From Rutidosis leptorrhynchoides (Eukaryota; Streptophyta; Magnoliopsida; Asterales; Asteraceae), in contig NC_092338.1 of the NCBI RefSeq assembly GCF_046630445.1, forward strand, positions 155,036,001 to 155,100,000: a stretch of DNA of 64,000 nucleotides, read 5' to 3'. The notes under the pieces were generated by a model. The model saw nothing but the letters and a program-made list of their open reading frames with translations, did no database searches and was not told the DNA's origin. Position numbers and translations under genes: made by a program. Positions 1 to 17,397 of this stretch are shown here, piece after piece. Each line of letters opens with the position of its first letter. Position 1 is the first letter of the stretch.

Positions 1-871
1 CAAGTAGCGGTGATGTTTGTAGTCTTTGTACGCTATCTTTAATTATAACCTTCACGTTAGGTGCGTATATACATATATATTCATTAATTCGATTTTAATT
101 ATAACTCCTATATATTAATTCATAAAAATACTTTTATAATTTTTAGTAATATATATTACTAATTATAACATGTTATTTATTTTAATTTTAATTGCATATA
201 ATTTATAACATTATTTACATGTTTCGGTAAAAAATAATAAACCGAAGCAAATAGTAAAAAGTAAAAAGTAAAAAGTAAAAAGTAAAAAGTAAGAAAAGAA
301 TACTTACTAGTAGTAATTCTTCAAAGAGAGAATGAGAGAAATTTTAGTGTGAGTTTGAATGAGAAATGAGGGGTATTTATACTTGAAAAAATTAGGTAAA
401 AAGAATAAAATAATAAAAAAAAAGAAATATTTTAATTTTTAATGGAATTTTAAAATTCAAAAGTATTAAATGTTAGGTCATGGGATAATGCACAAAATAA
501 AATAATAAAAGTAGTTTTCCATTATAATTTTTAATTAAAAAGTAATTTATTTATTTATTTTATTAAAAAATCATTTATTTTAAGGATTTTTTTTTATATA
601 TTTTTTTAAAAAAATAAACAAATTGATTTACTACTTTTCTAAGAATATTTGTCAATATTTTTTTTATTCATAATAACAATACTGATAATAAAGATATTAA
701 TTATTGATATCTTGTTTAAAAAGGATATTAATAATAATAATATTAATATATCAAATTAATGGATAATTATTTACAAATAATTGTTCGTGAATCGTCGAAA
801 TTAGTCGAGGTTAAATGAAATCATATAAAGATTTTTGTTTAAATTTTGCCGGAAATTTACGGGTTGTCACA
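1..871 (-). repeat. 3' LTR of element D (partial)
   Basis: This stretch matches 6745-7622 almost base for base and ends in GGGTTGTCACA like the other copy. It carries a short TAAAAAG tandem array (about 255-293) and AT-rich sequence. Confidence 0.9.
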
Positions 872-908
872 GTATCCCCCTGTTAATAGAAATTTCGTCC
901 CGAAATTT
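872..908 (-). other. Polypurine tract and hairpin of element D
   Basis: On the minus strand, GGGGGATAC abuts the LTR start. Just upstream lies an inverted repeat, AAATTTCG and CGAAATTT, at 890-908 with a 3-nt loop. The same arrangement precedes the 3' LTR of element C. In Tekay-type chromoviruses this stretch overlaps the end of pol, so it may be a retained cis signal. Confidence 0.6.
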
Positions 909-1556
909 AGTTGTTGCCATCAGTCGGCGTTGTTTGTAAACAGGTGAGGATATTTTCGTTTTATTTGGTCTTCACGTTCCCAGGTATGCTCGGGGCCTTT
1001 CGTGAATTCCAACTAATAGGATATTGTTTTGTTTCTAGCGTTTAAATCTTACGATCCATAAATTCTACGAAGTGCATTTTATTATTAATACGGAGGTTAT
1101 CTAAAGGATTTAACAAGAGTGTCATTGATTAGGTTTTCCTCAGAAAGAGATGATTTCAATATACATGAAATGTGTGATGAATAATAGTGAGCTTATTTAA
1201 ACCTTGAGCGTTTATGTCACAATATTAGGGTAGACAAAATAGAGAGGAGTTCATGAAATTTGATAGAGATTGTCATTGTTTACAACAAGAATGATGAATA
1301 TGAGTTGAAAAATAGAGTTTTATCACCTTTTGAATAATTCGGATGAAACGATTCGATTATAGAAAGAGTATAAACGAAGCTATCGTAAAAGATTGAAATG
1401 AGGAAATTAAATGTTCGCTTTAACTTTTGACTTAGTCACGATTGATTTCTGAAATTTAAGGAATTAAAGAAATCTTCATAATCTTTATAAGATTTGATTC
1501 TCCGTTAATTAAGGAAATTAGGATTTTCTTTAATTAAATGCGGTAAATTTCCTCAA

Positions 1557-1832
1557 TTGGAATGTCTGGAATTTTGCTATAAATTAGCTTCTTCCGTTTC
1601 ATTATCTTCACCACTTATATACTTTCTTCCTCAATTCATACTTCCAAAGATTGTGAAAATGCTCCATTCAATTCTTTTTCTTGACCTTATACTGGTTATC
1701 GCCACAATATTCCTTCTTTTCCAACTCCCACCAGAGGAGTCTGTTTACTTCTATTATGCTCTAGGATTTATTGTGTTTTTAGTTCTCCCGTGTCTTTATA
1801 TTGCTATACGCATTGATATACACGGTTTGTAA
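1557..1832 (+). CDS. Small two-segment membrane protein, antisense ORF of element D
   Basis: This 91-residue ORF runs antisense to element D, near its 3' LTR. Two strongly hydrophobic segments (about residues 38-56 and 65-85) are separated by LPPEESVYFYY, and the protein ends LPCLYIAIRIDIHGL. The part from the inner Met (base 1659, residue 35) matches an antisense ORF of element C at 55351-55662: 40 of 57 positions are identical by my count. Many base differences between the copies are silent, which points to selection on the protein. No homologous family is recognised. Antisense ORFs in the 3' region are known in some plant gypsy lineages; that this is one is inference. The start could be base 1557 or 1659, and the conserved part favours 1659. 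Confidence 0.55.
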   Translation: MECLEFCYKLASSVSLSSPLIYFLPQFILPKIVKMLHSILFLDLILVIATIFLLFQLPPEESVYFYYALGFIVFLVLPCLYIAIRIDIHGL

Positions 1833-3308
1833 TTTCGGTGTTGTTATCGGGATTTATATTTTCCTTTTAAGCTTCATGCTTTTGTAAAGCAAGTAACGGT
1901 CCAGAATTCGTAGGTATGAAGTTTCGAATGATCATAATATACAAAGCAGAAGGAAAGGTAATATCACGATTTGATTTGTCAAATTACTAGAATATCCGGA
2001 AAGATAGAACTATCAAAAAAAATATTTTCTTGATATGTTTTAGAGTTTAAATGTAAGAGTCGTGTAACATGGAAAATGATGATTATAAAGTCTATGAATC
2101 ATCATCTTCCATTAAAAATTTAGCATGACTTACGGTAATATAATCACGTTGGCCTGACTTCATTATATTATACTAACTCATGCTTCAATTCCCAACACTT
2201 CTTCAAAACATTTATAATTTAAACTTGAATATAGAAACTAAAACAGTTTCCTTTATGATGTGATAAAGTTATCGCAAAGAGATAATTAATTGCGGACAAG
2301 AATCGTTATAAAGATATCTTCAGAAATATAGAGGATATTTATAACGAAAGATACGGTGATATCTTAGAATTTCTAAGATCCATTGATGAGGAAAATTCTT
2401 CTGTTTCCTCTGCATTTAATGCTACCATATCTGAATCATTGGTTATCAATCCGAGATGGTTTCAAGAAATTTTATTTTTAGATGATTAAACGCTGATTGT
2501 AATCGTTAACGGATCTAATGGTTAACGAATAGGCGTTATTGATTTTAAAAGTGATGAATGATAATTTCGGTGGTTTGATGTGATAATTCATTGCAGAATA
2601 CGAATGAATATAATTCATGAATGTAGTAATCTTTAGGAAGATAACACCTGTTAAAGCTTTACTTGAATTCCGTTATGTTAATTTCAGAATGTGTAATTGA
2701 TTTTGTATGAAGATGATTGTGTATCATTGTGAAGGTAGTGCGTATAATTAATGATTTATGAATCGAAATTGAAGAATGTACAGTGTATTAATGTGAGATG
2801 TAAATATTTCTCGGGTATTACCTAACCGTTAAAATATTTTCACAATTAACAGTTTGTACAATAGAATTTACAATCTTTATGAAGATATACGTTCATATAT
2901 GTATTCTTCAGATATAATCATGAATTTAATGAGTTAATATAAATTAAACTCATCTGATTTACAGTTTGGAACGAGAGTAAATAATCTCCAAAACCTTAGA
3001 GATTTCATAATTGTCGCGAAATATTTTGCTAATGAAGTTACAAATTAATACATTCATCGTTACACTTGATTTATTATGAAATGGAGTTTATTGTGTTGAA
3101 GCAGTGATTAACAATTGTTAAATCATTAACGAAGGGTGTACATCATAGCATATTAGTGATATGAATTAACCAAGTAGTACATACTAGTTGAGATTCACAC
3201 GTAATTGCTTAGTATGACAAGATTTATTATTGTTCCAAATCATATATATAAGGTATACATATATAATTCTTCACGAAGAATGAGTCAATACATCTTAGCT
3301 CATTATTA

Positions 3309-3803
3309 CTAATATTCCTTGGTATCTATGGGCATTTGATGTTTGAGGTACTGAGTGTGATGTTGAGGCGTGGGATGCGGATGTTGTTGTTGATGAAGCT
3401 GATGCTGTTGGTTGTGATGCTGATGGTACTGGTTATGTCGCACCGTATTCTCCAGTGCCACCACTCGAGCGCGAAGCTCGTTGACTTCTTCTACCATTCC
3501 GGGATGATTGGCGGTTGGAACAAGAGGCTGAATAAGATCTAAAATCTTCGATATTATATATTCGTGACGGGATACCCTGGAAAGAAGAGAGAAAATGGTG
3601 TTCCGAACTGGTTTGCCAGTAAGTGCTTCAGGTTCTTCGCCAAGAGGTGAATTTGATTGGTGGAAGGGATCACCTTCTTCTTGCCTCCATTGATTGAGTC
3701 GGCTACGAACCCATCCCCAATTCATCCAGAAAAGATGATGGCTGATTGGTTCGTTTGTTCCGGTTACGCTGCCGTGGGAGCTTGAAGAGTTTGAGAAATT
3801 CAT
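3309..3803 (-). CDS. WMNWGWVR-block ORF of element D
   Basis: This 164-residue ORF is in the sense orientation of element D. A Ser-rich N-terminus is followed by WMNWGWVR at residues 26-33, then a WRQEEGDPFH block. A possible short coiled coil (VNELRARVVALENTV) lies near residues 105-120. The C-terminus is a His/Gln-rich low-complexity tail. The block around WMNWGWVR recurs in element C (52461-52832) with about 35 of 43 residues identical. No zinc knuckle and no classical gag motif is seen. It could be a diverged nucleic-acid-binding or gag-like accessory protein, but I do not recognise the family. Confidence 0.55.
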   Translation of the reverse strand: MNFSNSSSSHGSVTGTNEPISHHLFWMNWGWVRSRLNQWRQEEGDPFHQSNSPLGEEPEALTGKPVRNTIFSLLSRVSRHEYIISKILDLIQPLVPTANHPGMVEEVNELRARVVALENTVRHNQYHQHHNQQHQLHQQQHPHPTPQHHTQYLKHQMPIDTKEY

Positions 3804-4364
3804 ATTATATGTTTGGAATAGGGTTTGATATGAAATGGGTATTGAATACTGAATGATATATTCGTCTCCTTGAATATGTATTTATAGCAAAAAGATTTTC
3901 GTAATTTACGAAGAGAATTTAGGAAAAGTGGTAGACAAAGTTTACTGGGATAGACATAATAAGATATGATAAGATATGATGTGTCATCCATTTATGTAAT
4001 AATGGTGGTATGACGTGTTGAGATTATAAATAATAAGTTTGTAATCAGATATTGATTAAAGAATTTCAATTCGTATACTGTGATAACCCAGTGATTTTTT
4101 TCTGGTTCGTAAACCGATGCATAAAGGCATAAGATACGTGAGTGTTTGAAGTAGCAGGAGCTAATTATCTTCAATAACATAAGGGTGTATAGAAGTTTGA
4201 TAAATCTGATAGGTCATAAAAATTTAAGTGAAATAAAGATGAATATGATATAAACGAAACACTTTATTTTATTGAAGCTTTAAACAAGCCTTCTTATTAC
4301 ACGATCTGGAGATAGAAATAGTTTAAGGCCTAGCCTTTATATAGATAGAAAATAGGAAAAATAA

Positions 4365-5111
4365 CTAGGAAATATTAAGATTGAAGTAGTCTTCATATTT
4401 CTTCTTTTCTTCCTCAACCTTCTTCATAAACTTTTCAACTTTCTCGTTCTTCTCCTTTTGTTCCTCATAAAGATACTCAAGGTTATCATAAAGATTGGAA
4501 ACATCATTGTTGATTACATGATACATGTAGTCCCTCATAGAAAGTTGACTATTCATGTGGTCTTCCTCCATCTTAAATTTAATGTCAACATCTTCTCTCA
4601 AATAGGCAAGCGATTGTTTTCCCCAGCGGGTATTGCGTTCTTCATCGTTCTTTACTTTCATCACCTTCTCCATCACTTTTTCTGTTTTATACTTTACAAG
4701 TTCTTCTAGCCTTTCAGTTCGAGTTTCGAAGGATTTTATGATGATCTCTTTCAAGATTTTGTTTTCTTTCTCTAGGTTATTTAGACGTGCCTCTATCTGA
4801 GCGATGTTTTCACGAGATGGTGAGCTAGCCCTTTTTGATGGACCGGCTTCATCAGTAGTAGCGGTTTCGGTTTGCTTTCTCTTTAGAGATAAGTTTTTAG
4901 ACGATTCCTCAATAGGCCCTTTTTCGGGCTCGTAGCCTGAGTAGTCACCATTGTAGTTAGGAAGGCATTGAATAGCTTCCCATTCAGAAGTACTCGTTGG
5001 TTTGTATACCGGTGAATGATTAGAGCCAGAGTCAGCAGAATCAACAGGTATCGCATTTGAATGTGGTGGCATAATTGGAGAGTAGACAGAATTCTCTGAT
5101 TGGCTCGGCAT
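4365..5111 (-). CDS. Coiled-coil ORF of element D
   Basis: This 248-residue ORF is the first after the primer-binding site of element D in the sense orientation. The N-terminal third is Ser/Pro-rich and looks disordered. A basic patch (KRKQTE near residue 77, PSKRAS near 90) could serve for nuclear import. Residues about 100-180 and 210-240 are charged, heptad-like coiled coil with many Glu and Lys. A coiled-coil N-terminal protein could replace part of Gag, but no capsid or zinc-knuckle motif is present. I see no equivalent in element C. Function unknown. Confidence 0.5.
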   Translation of the reverse strand: MPSQSENSVYSPIMPPHSNAIPVDSADSGSNHSPVYKPTSTSEWEAIQCLPNYNGDYSGYEPEKGPIEESSKNLSLKRKQTETATTDEAGPSKRASSPSRENIAQIEARLNNLEKENKILKEIIIKSFETRTERLEELVKYKTEKVMEKVMKVKNDEERNTRWGKQSLAYLREDVDIKFKMEEDHMNSQLSMRDYMYHVINNDVSNLYDNLEYLYEEQKEKNEKVEKFMKKVEEEKKKYEDYFNLNIS

Positions 5112-5288
5112 TCTAAGAAATATTAAAGAATTTAATAAGCATAGTTTCTAAGGCATAGAGTAGCATTTAACAGTTAAAGGCATCAATTGAAGGCACTATG
5201 GTCAAGAAAAGTTGTAGTCCTACATTGCTAAGGTACCTAATGGTATAAGGCACACATAAAATGCAATCCTGGTTCTCTACAATAGTTT

Positions 5289-5301
5289 GCTCTGATACCA
5301 A
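5289..5301 (-). other. Primer-binding site of element D (tRNA-Met)
   Basis: The plus strand reads GCTCTGATACCAA, the reverse complement of TTGGTATCAGAGC. It sits two bases from the apparent LTR end, which fixes the orientation of the element. Confidence 0.85.
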
Positions 5302-5303
5302 TC

Positions 5304-7622
5304 TATCACACCCCCAAATAGGGCCTTTCATATTTGTGTCTAATTATATCAAATCACAGTTGTATAAACGAGAATGACTCTACATGAGGCATTTTGTTGA
5401 GTTTTGCAGCGGAAGATAAATATGTCTTTAATTGATATGATATGTAATGAAGACTCCAAGCATAGCAAGCAATCATCATCAAAGCAGTAGATATACAACG
5501 GAAGCAATATTTAAGTACCTGAGAATAAACATGCTTAAAAAGGTCAACACGAGGTTGAGTGAGTTCATAGGTTTGTCATAAATAATGATTTCAGTAATAG
5601 TGTTAGACCACAAGATTTGTTTTCATAAGTAGATCACTCAGATCCAGTCAACTTGATCTCCCGCAGGATCAAAAAGTTATGCCAGTGCGTGATATTTAGA
5701 CTAAACGTTGTTTGCCCCGTGACAAGTTGTTCTGTCCTTGTCGTTTAATTTCATTATCAAGTAATACAAAGACTTAGTCAATTGTATCGGGGACGTTACT
5801 CCCGATAGGCCTATCCCCAATAATTAAGAATGCCGCAGCAATTAAAAATATCACTGTAGGGACTTAGTCGGACATAGCCGGGTATAGCATAGTTTAACAG
5901 TTGGTACTGATATTTAGACTAAACTTTCAAGTTTGCCTCGTAACAAGTTATCGTTTATACTTGTCGGTTGGGGACTTGCTGGTCATAGCCTAATATATCA
6001 CAGTTTAATAGTTGGTACTTGTATTTAGACTAGACTTTCAAGTTTGCCCCGTAACAAGTTATCGTGTATACTTATCGATTGGGGACTTGCTGGTCATAGC
6101 CCAACATATCACAGTTTAATAGTTGATACTTGTATTTAGACTAGACTTTCAAGTTTGCCCCATAACAAGTTATCGTTTATACTTGTCGGTTGGGGACTTG
6201 CTGGTCATAGCCCAACATATTACAGTTTAATAGTTGATACGTGTAAAACAGTTATAAAAGTTGCGCATGTATTCTCAGCCCAAAAATATAGATAAAAAGG
6301 GAGCAGATGAACTCACATTAAATAGCAGTTGAAGTATTCCACGCAAGAAGGAAAGTAAAGCAAGTAAGTGATCTGGATATCAACCTTGAGGTATAACGTT
6401 TGATTAGTTAATGTCTAACTTGACATAAAGTATGTTTATTAATATAGCAACTATATTGACAGTGACGGTTTTCGAGAAAAGTTCCTATTTCTCAAAAGTT
6501 TCTATTTTTGGAAACCTACTATTTATGAAAAACTTTCACTTATAGTAAGCTTCTAGTTTAAGAATGTTCGGGTTATAATTCTTAACAAAGATGTACAATC
6601 TCGCCCAAACTTCGTCGCTAACATGCAAGTCACTCGAATGATCTATTGTTACCGAGCGGCCCAGGATCTCTTGACCAGAATCTAAGTCTTGGCATTCGAG
6701 ATCCACAAGCGTCCCATAATAGTAACAAGGATCACCCTAGGCCACAAGTAGCGGTGATGTTTGTAGTCTTTGTACGTTATCTTTAATTATAACCTTCACG
6801 TTAGGTACGTATATACATATATATTCATTAATTCGATTTTAATTATAACTCCTATATATTAATTCACAAAAATACTTTTATAATTTTTAGTAACATATAT
6901 TACTAATTATAACATGTTATTTATTTTAATTTTAATTGCATATAATTTATAACATTATTTACATGTTTCGGTAAAAAATAATAAACCGAAGCAAATAGTA
7001 AAAAGTAAAAAGTAAAAAGTAAAAAGTAATAAAAGAATACTTACTAGTAGTAATTCTTCAAAGAGAGAATGAGAGAAATTTTGGTGTGAGTTTGAATGAG
7101 AAATGAGGGGTATTTATACTTGAAAAAATTAGGTAAAAAAAATAAAATAATTAAAAGAAAAATAAATATTTTAATTTTTAATGGAATTTTAAAATTCAAA
7201 AGTATTAAATGTTAGGTCATGGGATAATGCACAAAATAAAATAATAAAAGTAGTTTTCCATTATAATTTTTAATTAAAAAGTAATTTATTTATTTATTTA
7301 TTTATTTATTTTATTAAAAAAATCATTTATTTTAAGGATTTTTTTTTATATATTTTTTTTAAAAAATAAACAAATTGATTTACTACTTTTCTAAGAATAT
7401 TTGTCAATATTTTTTTTATTCATAATAACAATACTGATAATAAAGATATTAATTATTGATATCTTGTTTAAAAGGATATTAATAATAATAATATTAATAT
7501 ATCAAATTAATGGATAATTATTTACAAATAATTGTTCGTGAATCGTCGAAATTAGTCGAGGTTAAATGAAATCATATAAAGATTTTTGTTTAAATTTTGC
7601 CGAAAATTTACGGGTTGTCACA
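5304..7622 (-). repeat. 5' LTR of element D
   Basis: The LTR is about 2.3 kb. The right end is TGTGACAACCC on the minus strand. The left end is next to the primer-binding site and reads TATCACACCCCC on the plus strand. Its right 878 bp equal window positions 1-871. The right flank TATAT (7623-7627) would be the target duplication, but the partner is outside the window. Confidence 0.85.
5903..6240. repeat. Three tandem units of about 111 bp in the element D LTR
   Basis: Units begin near 5903, 6013 and 6125. Each contains TTTAGACTA, a CAAGTTTGCC block, GTAACAAGTTATCGT (or a variant) and GGGGACTTGCTGGTCATAGC. A more diverged copy seems to lie upstream, from about 5690. Confidence 0.8.
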
Positions 7623-9085
7623 TATATCCACAAAAATTATCAATAAAAGACTTTCTTTGGTGGTCGAGGATTAAATTAATCATTCGTGATCACATATAAC
7701 CTCGTTAAATTCTCTTGTCTTTATCGTATTTGCTAGTTTCTTCGTATTCAACTATTTTATTTTATTGTAAGTGAGTTTGATAAACTAGGGTTATCAAGTC
7801 TTGTTAGGGCTCACGTGTTTTATCCCTAACATAGAGTAACATACATAATCGTATACATAAAACTATTTTCGTTTTTGCTCTTATGGTTTGTTCATGTTGG
7901 TGTATTTAGATGTTTATCTTTAGCGGGTTTTTTTTCTTCTTGGTGTCATTATTTAGTTAACTAGAGCATGTTTGTTTTTTTCTATTATGTGATGTTGTCT
8001 AAATTTATATAAGATATTGTAAAAAGATGCAATCGAATACAAGTAAACTTCAATCACAGGAGTTAAACTACTTTAATCAACCAAAATCCAAATATTCAAC
8101 CGATTACAACTTCAGAAAACAAGAAATCTCTCAAAACAATAACAGATCAAATCACTCTTGCACTATACAAATGATCTGAATTTCAACCAATAACCTACAC
8201 AGCAAGATGATGATGTAGAAGACAAATATGAGAAAACCCTAAAATGAGTATATCAAGAGAGAATGATCGAATGAGCCAACAACAGTAACCCTAACAAGAA
8301 GTTAGGGGTTTATATACCTAATCACTAATGAACGGATCAGATCTCCAAGTGGGCATAATCAGATCTCAAGCAGGCTTGTAAAGCCCAATAACAATAAATT
8401 AAGTTATAAGTTAAGCAGCAACCCAATAAGTCTTGTAGCCCAACAATTGAGTCCAGCAGCTTTCAGATATTAACATTCTAAGTTCTTGAACTTTATCAAC
8501 TCTGCTACAAAATTTGAAAAATACTAGAACTACCACAAATGAGTATATATAATGTTTAAATTAGCATTCCAAACTAAACTTGTGTTCTGATTATATTTTT
8601 TAACAGATACCTGTGAGAATAAGTGATAGATAAATAATTATTGTTTGTTTTATGTGCTGAATAACCGTTCGAATAATTTAAAGTATCAAATTAGCCTCTA
8701 CTGAGATAGTTATAAAAACAGTTACTAATAAATTATAAAAAATTATGATTAAAATATAATTCACATTTATTTAAATTCTTAGTATTAAGAAGCGTTTTAT
8801 TTAATAAGTTTAAATTAAATATTCATTTACAACTTTTTATAAATAGTCTTTTACACTTCATATTTTGTGTAAGTATAGTAATAGTAATAATATTAAATAT
8901 TAATATTAATATTAATATTAATATTAATATTAAATTAATAGTAATAGTATTCCTTAAAAAAAAAAAAAAAAAAAAAAAAACCGTTAATTACTACGGGTCT
9001 TCACCGCAAAGGTGAATATATTTCTCGTTTTTTTTCCCGGAAAAAACAAAAAGATAACAGGTTAGATTTTACTTAATTTTGTGTT
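7623..9085. other. Intergenic DNA upstream of PEX6
   Basis: No credible coding region is visible. The stretch contains a Copia-like LTR remnant (8018-8475), AT-rich sequence, an ATTAAT-type array (about 8890-8935) and a poly(A) run (about 8957-8980). Confidence 0.5.
8018..8475 (-). repeat. Possible Copia-type solo LTR remnant
   Basis: On the minus strand the sequence starts TGTTAATATCTG and ends TTTTTACA. It carries a TATA-like GTATATAAAC followed by a U-rich leader-like stretch, as in short Copia LTRs. I found no target-site duplication and no internal sequence, so the call is tentative. Confidence 0.3.
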
Positions 9086-9218
9086 TTTTTCTTTTTATTT
9101 TGTGAATGAAGAAATAAGGGATTGTTCTTCTTGATTTGCGCAACATATACGTCTACCAGCACAATTCAATCAGTGTTCTGTAATCACTAGTAGGTTTTTA
9201 CAATAGCACCATCAATCA
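9086..9218 (+). promoter_or_regulatory. Probable PEX6 5' leader and core promoter side
   Basis: This short region lies just before the PEX6 start codon. It is T-rich, then mixed, and contains no upstream ATG-led ORF of note. No certain TATA box was identified, so the transcription start cannot be placed. Confidence 0.3.
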
Positions 9219-15589
<6,371 letters not shown>

Positions 15590-16106
15590 GAATCTTTATG
15601 CCACTGTAGAACTTTTTCTGTCTTGGCTTATCAAGTTTCGACACGGATTGATGTTGTAGAAGTCTTTAATTTTTCCTTTTTTGCATAATTGTAAAATATT
15701 TAAAGTAAAAAATAAAAAGTTGGGCTTTATAAAAATCAGTTACGATGTTATTGATAGATTGTAGATATGTATATATATGCAAGAAGGGACATGGGAGAAG
15801 ATGATCCTGCAATCTCCCTTGTGGGGTATTATATTGTCAAGTTGCAGTTATTATAACATTTTTGGTGGTTATCATATTTTTAAAAGGATTAATGTCAAAC
15901 TATTAATCATTATATTTGAGCATTTTATAGAATCTTTCTTCTGTAATACTATATATATTTACCTTCTATAGATAATAAACAAATTTTTAGAAGTATAATT
16001 TCAAAAATTGATGTTGAAGTAATCAATCAGAACTCACTATTTAATTAAAAAAAAAAATTAAAATTTAATATTATTATAATTTAAAGAAAATTTCTAACGA
16101 CAACCC
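15590..16106. other. PEX6 3' region and intergenic DNA
   Basis: The first part is the likely PEX6 3' UTR, with A-rich polyadenylation-type sequence near 15695-15720 (AAAATAAAAAG). The rest is AT-rich with no supported gene. It ends in TTTCTAACGACAACCC, the left arm of a palindrome interrupted by element H1. Confidence 0.5.
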
Positions 16107-16259
16107 TAAGACCACTTGTAGCGGTTAGGGGCGTGGATTGGTGGAGTGGGTTGCTTTTTGCACTTTTTGATGAGTGGGAAGGGTGGGTTTTTTGTATGGA
16201 GTAGTGGTGGTGTAGGTTTTTAGTGTGGGTTATTAGTGGAATAATGATTGAATTTATCA

Positions 16260-16922
16260 AGCGAAGTAATCTTTCCTTCGGCCACACCGGTCATTTCGTC
16301 CAAAAATTCATCCACCCTTGAAGAAATCGAACTCTTACCACGGGAAGAGGCACCCGCGTCCTAAGCCGATTTTTTTGGGCTTTCTTTGCTTTATCACGTC
16401 CTATTGGACGTAGCATCGGCACGTCCCCAAACAACTCCGCCTCGAAATCTTGAGATAGATTTACCGGATCTCCTTGACTATCATCAGTACTCACGTACTC
16501 TTCTTGAACTCTTGCAACTTGATCCTTAGGTACATTCCACTTAGGATGTTCACTAACGAAAAAAACGTGTCCTTGTGAACAAAATGTTTTCCGGTTGTAT
16601 TATAATATGATTGCAACGCGTTCTTGTAAACATCCTCATCATTTGCTCCACTACGCCAATTATCTTTAATATCATTATAGATTGGCAAAAACTCCGTACA
16701 TGCCTTGTTCACATCGCGCCATTTTGAAGAAGCCGAATCCTCGTTGCGTACCCATCCATGTTTGTTATCATTGAACTTTTCCAAGACCGAGGCCCAAAAA
16801 CTTTTTTGTTTTTGCCCCCGACCAACAATCGGATTCTCCGAAGCATCACAAAAACACTCCGCCAACCACAAAACCTCTTTTTGTGACCACGCCTTTTGTT
16901 TCCTCGAACCTTCTTCCATCAC
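16260..16922 (-). pseudogene. Harbinger ORF1, Myb/SANT-like DNA-binding protein, decayed
   Basis: The first block (16491-16922) starts MMEEGSRKQKAWSQKEVLWL, a Myb/SANT-like domain with WSQKEVLWLAECF, then KSFWASVLEKF and SASSKWRDVN. After a T-run near 16563 the frame shifts; a second frame continues with FVSEHPKWNVPK and then RPIGRDKAKKAQK near 16390-16420, typical of the C-terminal domain of plant Harbinger ORF1 proteins. A further shift follows near 16370, after which GKSSISSRVDEFLDEM is readable. At least two frameshifts make this a pseudogene. In this family ORF1 binds the transposon ends and brings in the transposase. Confidence 0.7.
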
Positions 16923-17079
16923 TGCTTTCCCTATATATTTATTAAAACATATTATTAATAATAATATATAATAATATTAATAACAGAGATATGATACGGT
17001 GTAATTTTAATAATATTAATAATAATTTACTAATAGTAATTATAATAACAGTGAGTATATGATGATGATATATGAATTG

Positions 17080-17080
<1 letters not shown>

Positions 17081-17151
<71 letters not shown>

Positions 17152-17212
17152 TTAACAGTGAGTAATAATAATAATAATAATAATATTAACAGTGAGTAAT
17201 AATAATAATAAT
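17081..17212. repeat. (AAT)n microsatellite
   Basis: AAT repeats run from about 17081 to 17150, then shorter AAT runs alternate with a repeated AACAGTGAGT phrase to 17212. This lies within H1. Confidence 0.9.
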
Positions 17213-17332
17213 CGGACCTTTATCCTTTTTCTTGTGTTTACGTCGTGCTTGTGATTTTGCGATTGATGCATTTGCGATTGTTGTTGTTGATACATTTGTT
17301 GTTGTTGGAAAATTGCCCAACTTTGTTGTTCT
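17152..17332 (-). pseudogene. Harbinger ORF1 Gln-rich N-terminal fragment
   Basis: On the minus strand this reads QEQQSWAIFQQQQMYQQQQ followed by HKHDVNTRKRIK, a Gln-rich N-terminal region usual in plant Harbinger ORF1 proteins. Its upstream part lies beyond the solo LTR, at 19623-19860, where SSQQIHTPSPQNFGN and LFGWNQLLPPLTLE can be read. The solo LTR therefore splits ORF1. Confidence 0.55.
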
Positions 17333-17362
17333 TGTAAGACCTGGATTCTGATTCTGCCCAGT

Positions 17363-17397
17363 CGCGCGTCGCGCGGGGTTATGGCGCGCCGCGCCAT
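17363..17397. repeat. Paired palindromes, left part of the solo LTR
   Basis: CGCGCGTCGCGCG (17363-17375) and ATGGCGCGCCGCGCCAT (17381-17397) are odd-length palindromes with one central unpaired base. They are CpG-rich in otherwise AT-rich DNA. Confidence 0.85.

Larger units (their letters stand above)
1..7622 (-). mobile_element. Element D: non-autonomous Tekay-like LTR retrotransposon
   Basis: Two long direct repeats (1-871, partial, and about 5304-7622) flank an internal region of about 4.4 kb. The primer-binding site matches initiator tRNA-Met (reverse complement GCTCTGATACCA) and lies next to the right LTR. A polypurine tract (GGGGGATAC in sense) lies next to the left LTR, so the element reads on the minus strand. 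LTRs start TGTGACAACCCG, as in Tekay-like chromoviruses. I see no gag, protease, reverse transcriptase or integrase. Three other reading frames are present: a coiled-coil ORF, a WMNWGWVR ORF and an antisense membrane ORF. The LTR copies differ by roughly 1-3% by eye, so the insertion is fairly young. The left 1.4 kb of the 3' LTR lies outside the window. Confidence 0.85.

Noticed and set aside
5690-6240. CRISPR-like array
   Set aside because: Units are about 111 bp and abut each other without unique spacers, inside a plant LTR. It is a simple tandem repeat.
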